Below, piece by piece: positions 63,086-64,000 of a DNA stretch of 64,000 nucleotides. Positions within the stretch are counted from its first letter, which is position 1. Each line of letters starts with the position of its first letter. The position numbers were made by a program, and so were the translations under genes. Location: contig CM037466.1 of the NCBI GenBank assembly GCA_021014325.1, forward strand, positions 13,604,765 through 13,668,764, read 5' to 3'. The stretch is from Plazaster borealis. Lineage: Eukaryota > Echinodermata > Asteroidea > Forcipulatida > Labidiasteridae. The notes below the pieces were generated by a model that saw only the letters and a program-made list of their open reading frames with translations, searched no databases and was not told the origin of the DNA.

Positions 63086-63235
63086 CAATGGGGGACTTTG
63101 GAACAATAGGTGGCAGCAGACTTACCAGGTAAATTTTCCATTGTTTACGTAGTTTTGAGCATGCGCAAATTACCGAGAACAATGAATTTACCTGGTAAGT
63201 CTGCTGCCACCTAGCGTCTCAAAAGTCCCCCATTG
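63086..63235. mobile_element. R6 palindromic element, copy 4
   Basis: ATAGGTGGCAGCAGACTTA left and TAAGTCTGCTGCCACCTAG right, bounded by 'caatgggggact' and 'agtcccccattg' inverted ends. The orientation of the central asymmetric part is opposite to copies 1 and 2. Confidence 0.8.
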
Positions 63236-63282
63236 TCGACAATCGTGCGCTGTCATTACTTGGTAATTCATATATCGCATAT

Positions 63283-63434
63283 AGAGCTCCTGCATGACAA
63301 TACAAACTCAAATTGCGTCCTCACCGAGGCAAAAGAAGGCACATCTTTGGACGACAGCTGCTTTTGGTGCGTAAAAATGTGCGCGTGACGTCAGCGCACT
63401 AGCAGCGTTGCGCGCTATGCAAGGGGGGGGGGCT
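63283..63434. mobile_element. R4 MITE, diverged
   Basis: AGAGCTCCTGCATGACA left, GCGCTATGCAAGGGGG right; contains 'gcgtcctcaccgaggc' and 'gcgcgtgacgtcagcgc'. Confidence 0.65.
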
Positions 63435-63452
63435 ATCTCCAACCACAAGGGT

Positions 63453-63592
63453 AGATTTCACAAAGTGTTAAGATTCATCTTAACTGTGTAACAATCTTAA
63501 CTGTAAGCAAAGTGTGATGTCAATACAAATCACTATGGTAATACTGACAACTCGTCTTAAGATGAATCTTAGTACTTTGTGAAATCGGGCCC
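63453..63592. mobile_element. R9 element, intact
   Basis: GATTTCACAAAG...TTAAGATTCATCTTAA and the inverse TTAAGATGAATCTTAG...CTTTGTGAAATC. Non-coding; interrupted paralogue at 18648-18927. Confidence 0.75.
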
Positions 63593-64000
63593 TGTTCGTA
63601 TAGTGTGACGTAATTCCACTGTAAGCCACGCCCACTTCACACAAACTGACTCCAACGATTACCAGAAGCCCATAGGAAATGCATCGAGCCAGGGTTCATT
63701 GGAGAATTTTATGTAAGCACAAACCTTTCGTTTATCATTTGCAGAGTCTATAATGGTCTTGCCAGACTCATCAAGTTTCTGTCATAAGAAATGCCTTTAA
63801 ACAATTAAACGAGTAAATTTCTGGTAAAAATCACTCACAAACGTATGCTAGCTTTGGGGCCGGAAGTAGATGGCCAAACCATTGTGCGTACAGCGTATGC
63901 GCGCGTGAATGACGTTTTGACCTTACTCAGGTTCATTTTATTTTCCACAGTATCAACAAAAAGGATAATTTTTACGCAACGATACGAAACGCCAGCGTGA
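63593..64000. other. No recognised feature at the right edge
   Basis: CG-containing sequence with 'tgcgtacagcgtatgcgcg' near 63889 but no gene or repeat family recognised before the window ends. Confidence 0.35.

Overview
The window looks like nuclear DNA of a marine deuterostome invertebrate, most likely an echinoderm and probably a sea star. Evidence: intron-rich genes with canonical GT-AG sites, vertebrate-type TTAGGG repeats, an Ig/TIR receptor, paired peptide-type GPCRs, and a very high load of short inverted-repeat elements. The species assignment is inference. Nothing bacterial or organellar is seen, so there are no operons, ribosome binding sites or CRISPR arrays.

Layout. 1-8.3 kb: 3' part of a phospholipid scramblase gene on the minus strand (scramblase A), with later exons beyond the left edge. 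11.6-12.1 kb: single-exon signal peptide-FN3-TM gene on the plus strand. 15.8-17.7 kb and 27.5-30.2 kb: two paralogous two-exon class A GPCR genes, both minus. 32.6-40.3 kb: complete nine-exon scramblase (scramblase B), plus. 42.4-54.9 kb: 13-exon minus-strand gene whose exons join in frame into an 882-residue receptor: signal peptide, about 175 residues of unrecognised ectodomain, one eight-cysteine EGF module, four Ig domains, one TM helix and a cytoplasmic TIR domain. 55.6-61.6 kb: a 6.0-kb DNA transposon with terminal inverted repeats. It carries a THAP zinc-finger gene (plus) convergent with a six-exon gene (minus) for a 627-residue SWIM, YqaJ-type nuclease and PHD-finger protein.

Repeats fall into recognisable families. 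R1 and R2 are TTAA-flanked MITEs. R3, R4 and R5 are AT-flanked MITEs starting AGACC; their ends match the ends of the 6.0-kb transposon, so that element is a good candidate relative or source. R6 is a palindrome with a CTCF-like motif in each arm. R7 and R8 are GGGCCCAATTTCATAGAGCTGC-type elements (name shortened below as the 'gggcccaattt' family). R9 begins GATTTCACAAAG. R10 is rich in GGGTCA/TGACCC. R11-R14, R16 and R17 are further inverted or dispersed repeats. There are also tRNA-derived SINEs, LINE 3' fragments, minisatellites and a foldback element with a telomeric-repeat core. Several insertions are nested.

The host genes mainly suggest membrane and signalling functions: lipid scrambling, GPCR signalling and TIR-mediated innate signalling. 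No functional linkage between them beyond tandem or dispersed duplication is shown by the sequence. The most interesting items are the EGF-Ig-TIR receptor and the THAP/YqaJ transposon with its MITE families. Exon boundaries were read by eye from splice sites and phase; no transcript data or database search was available.
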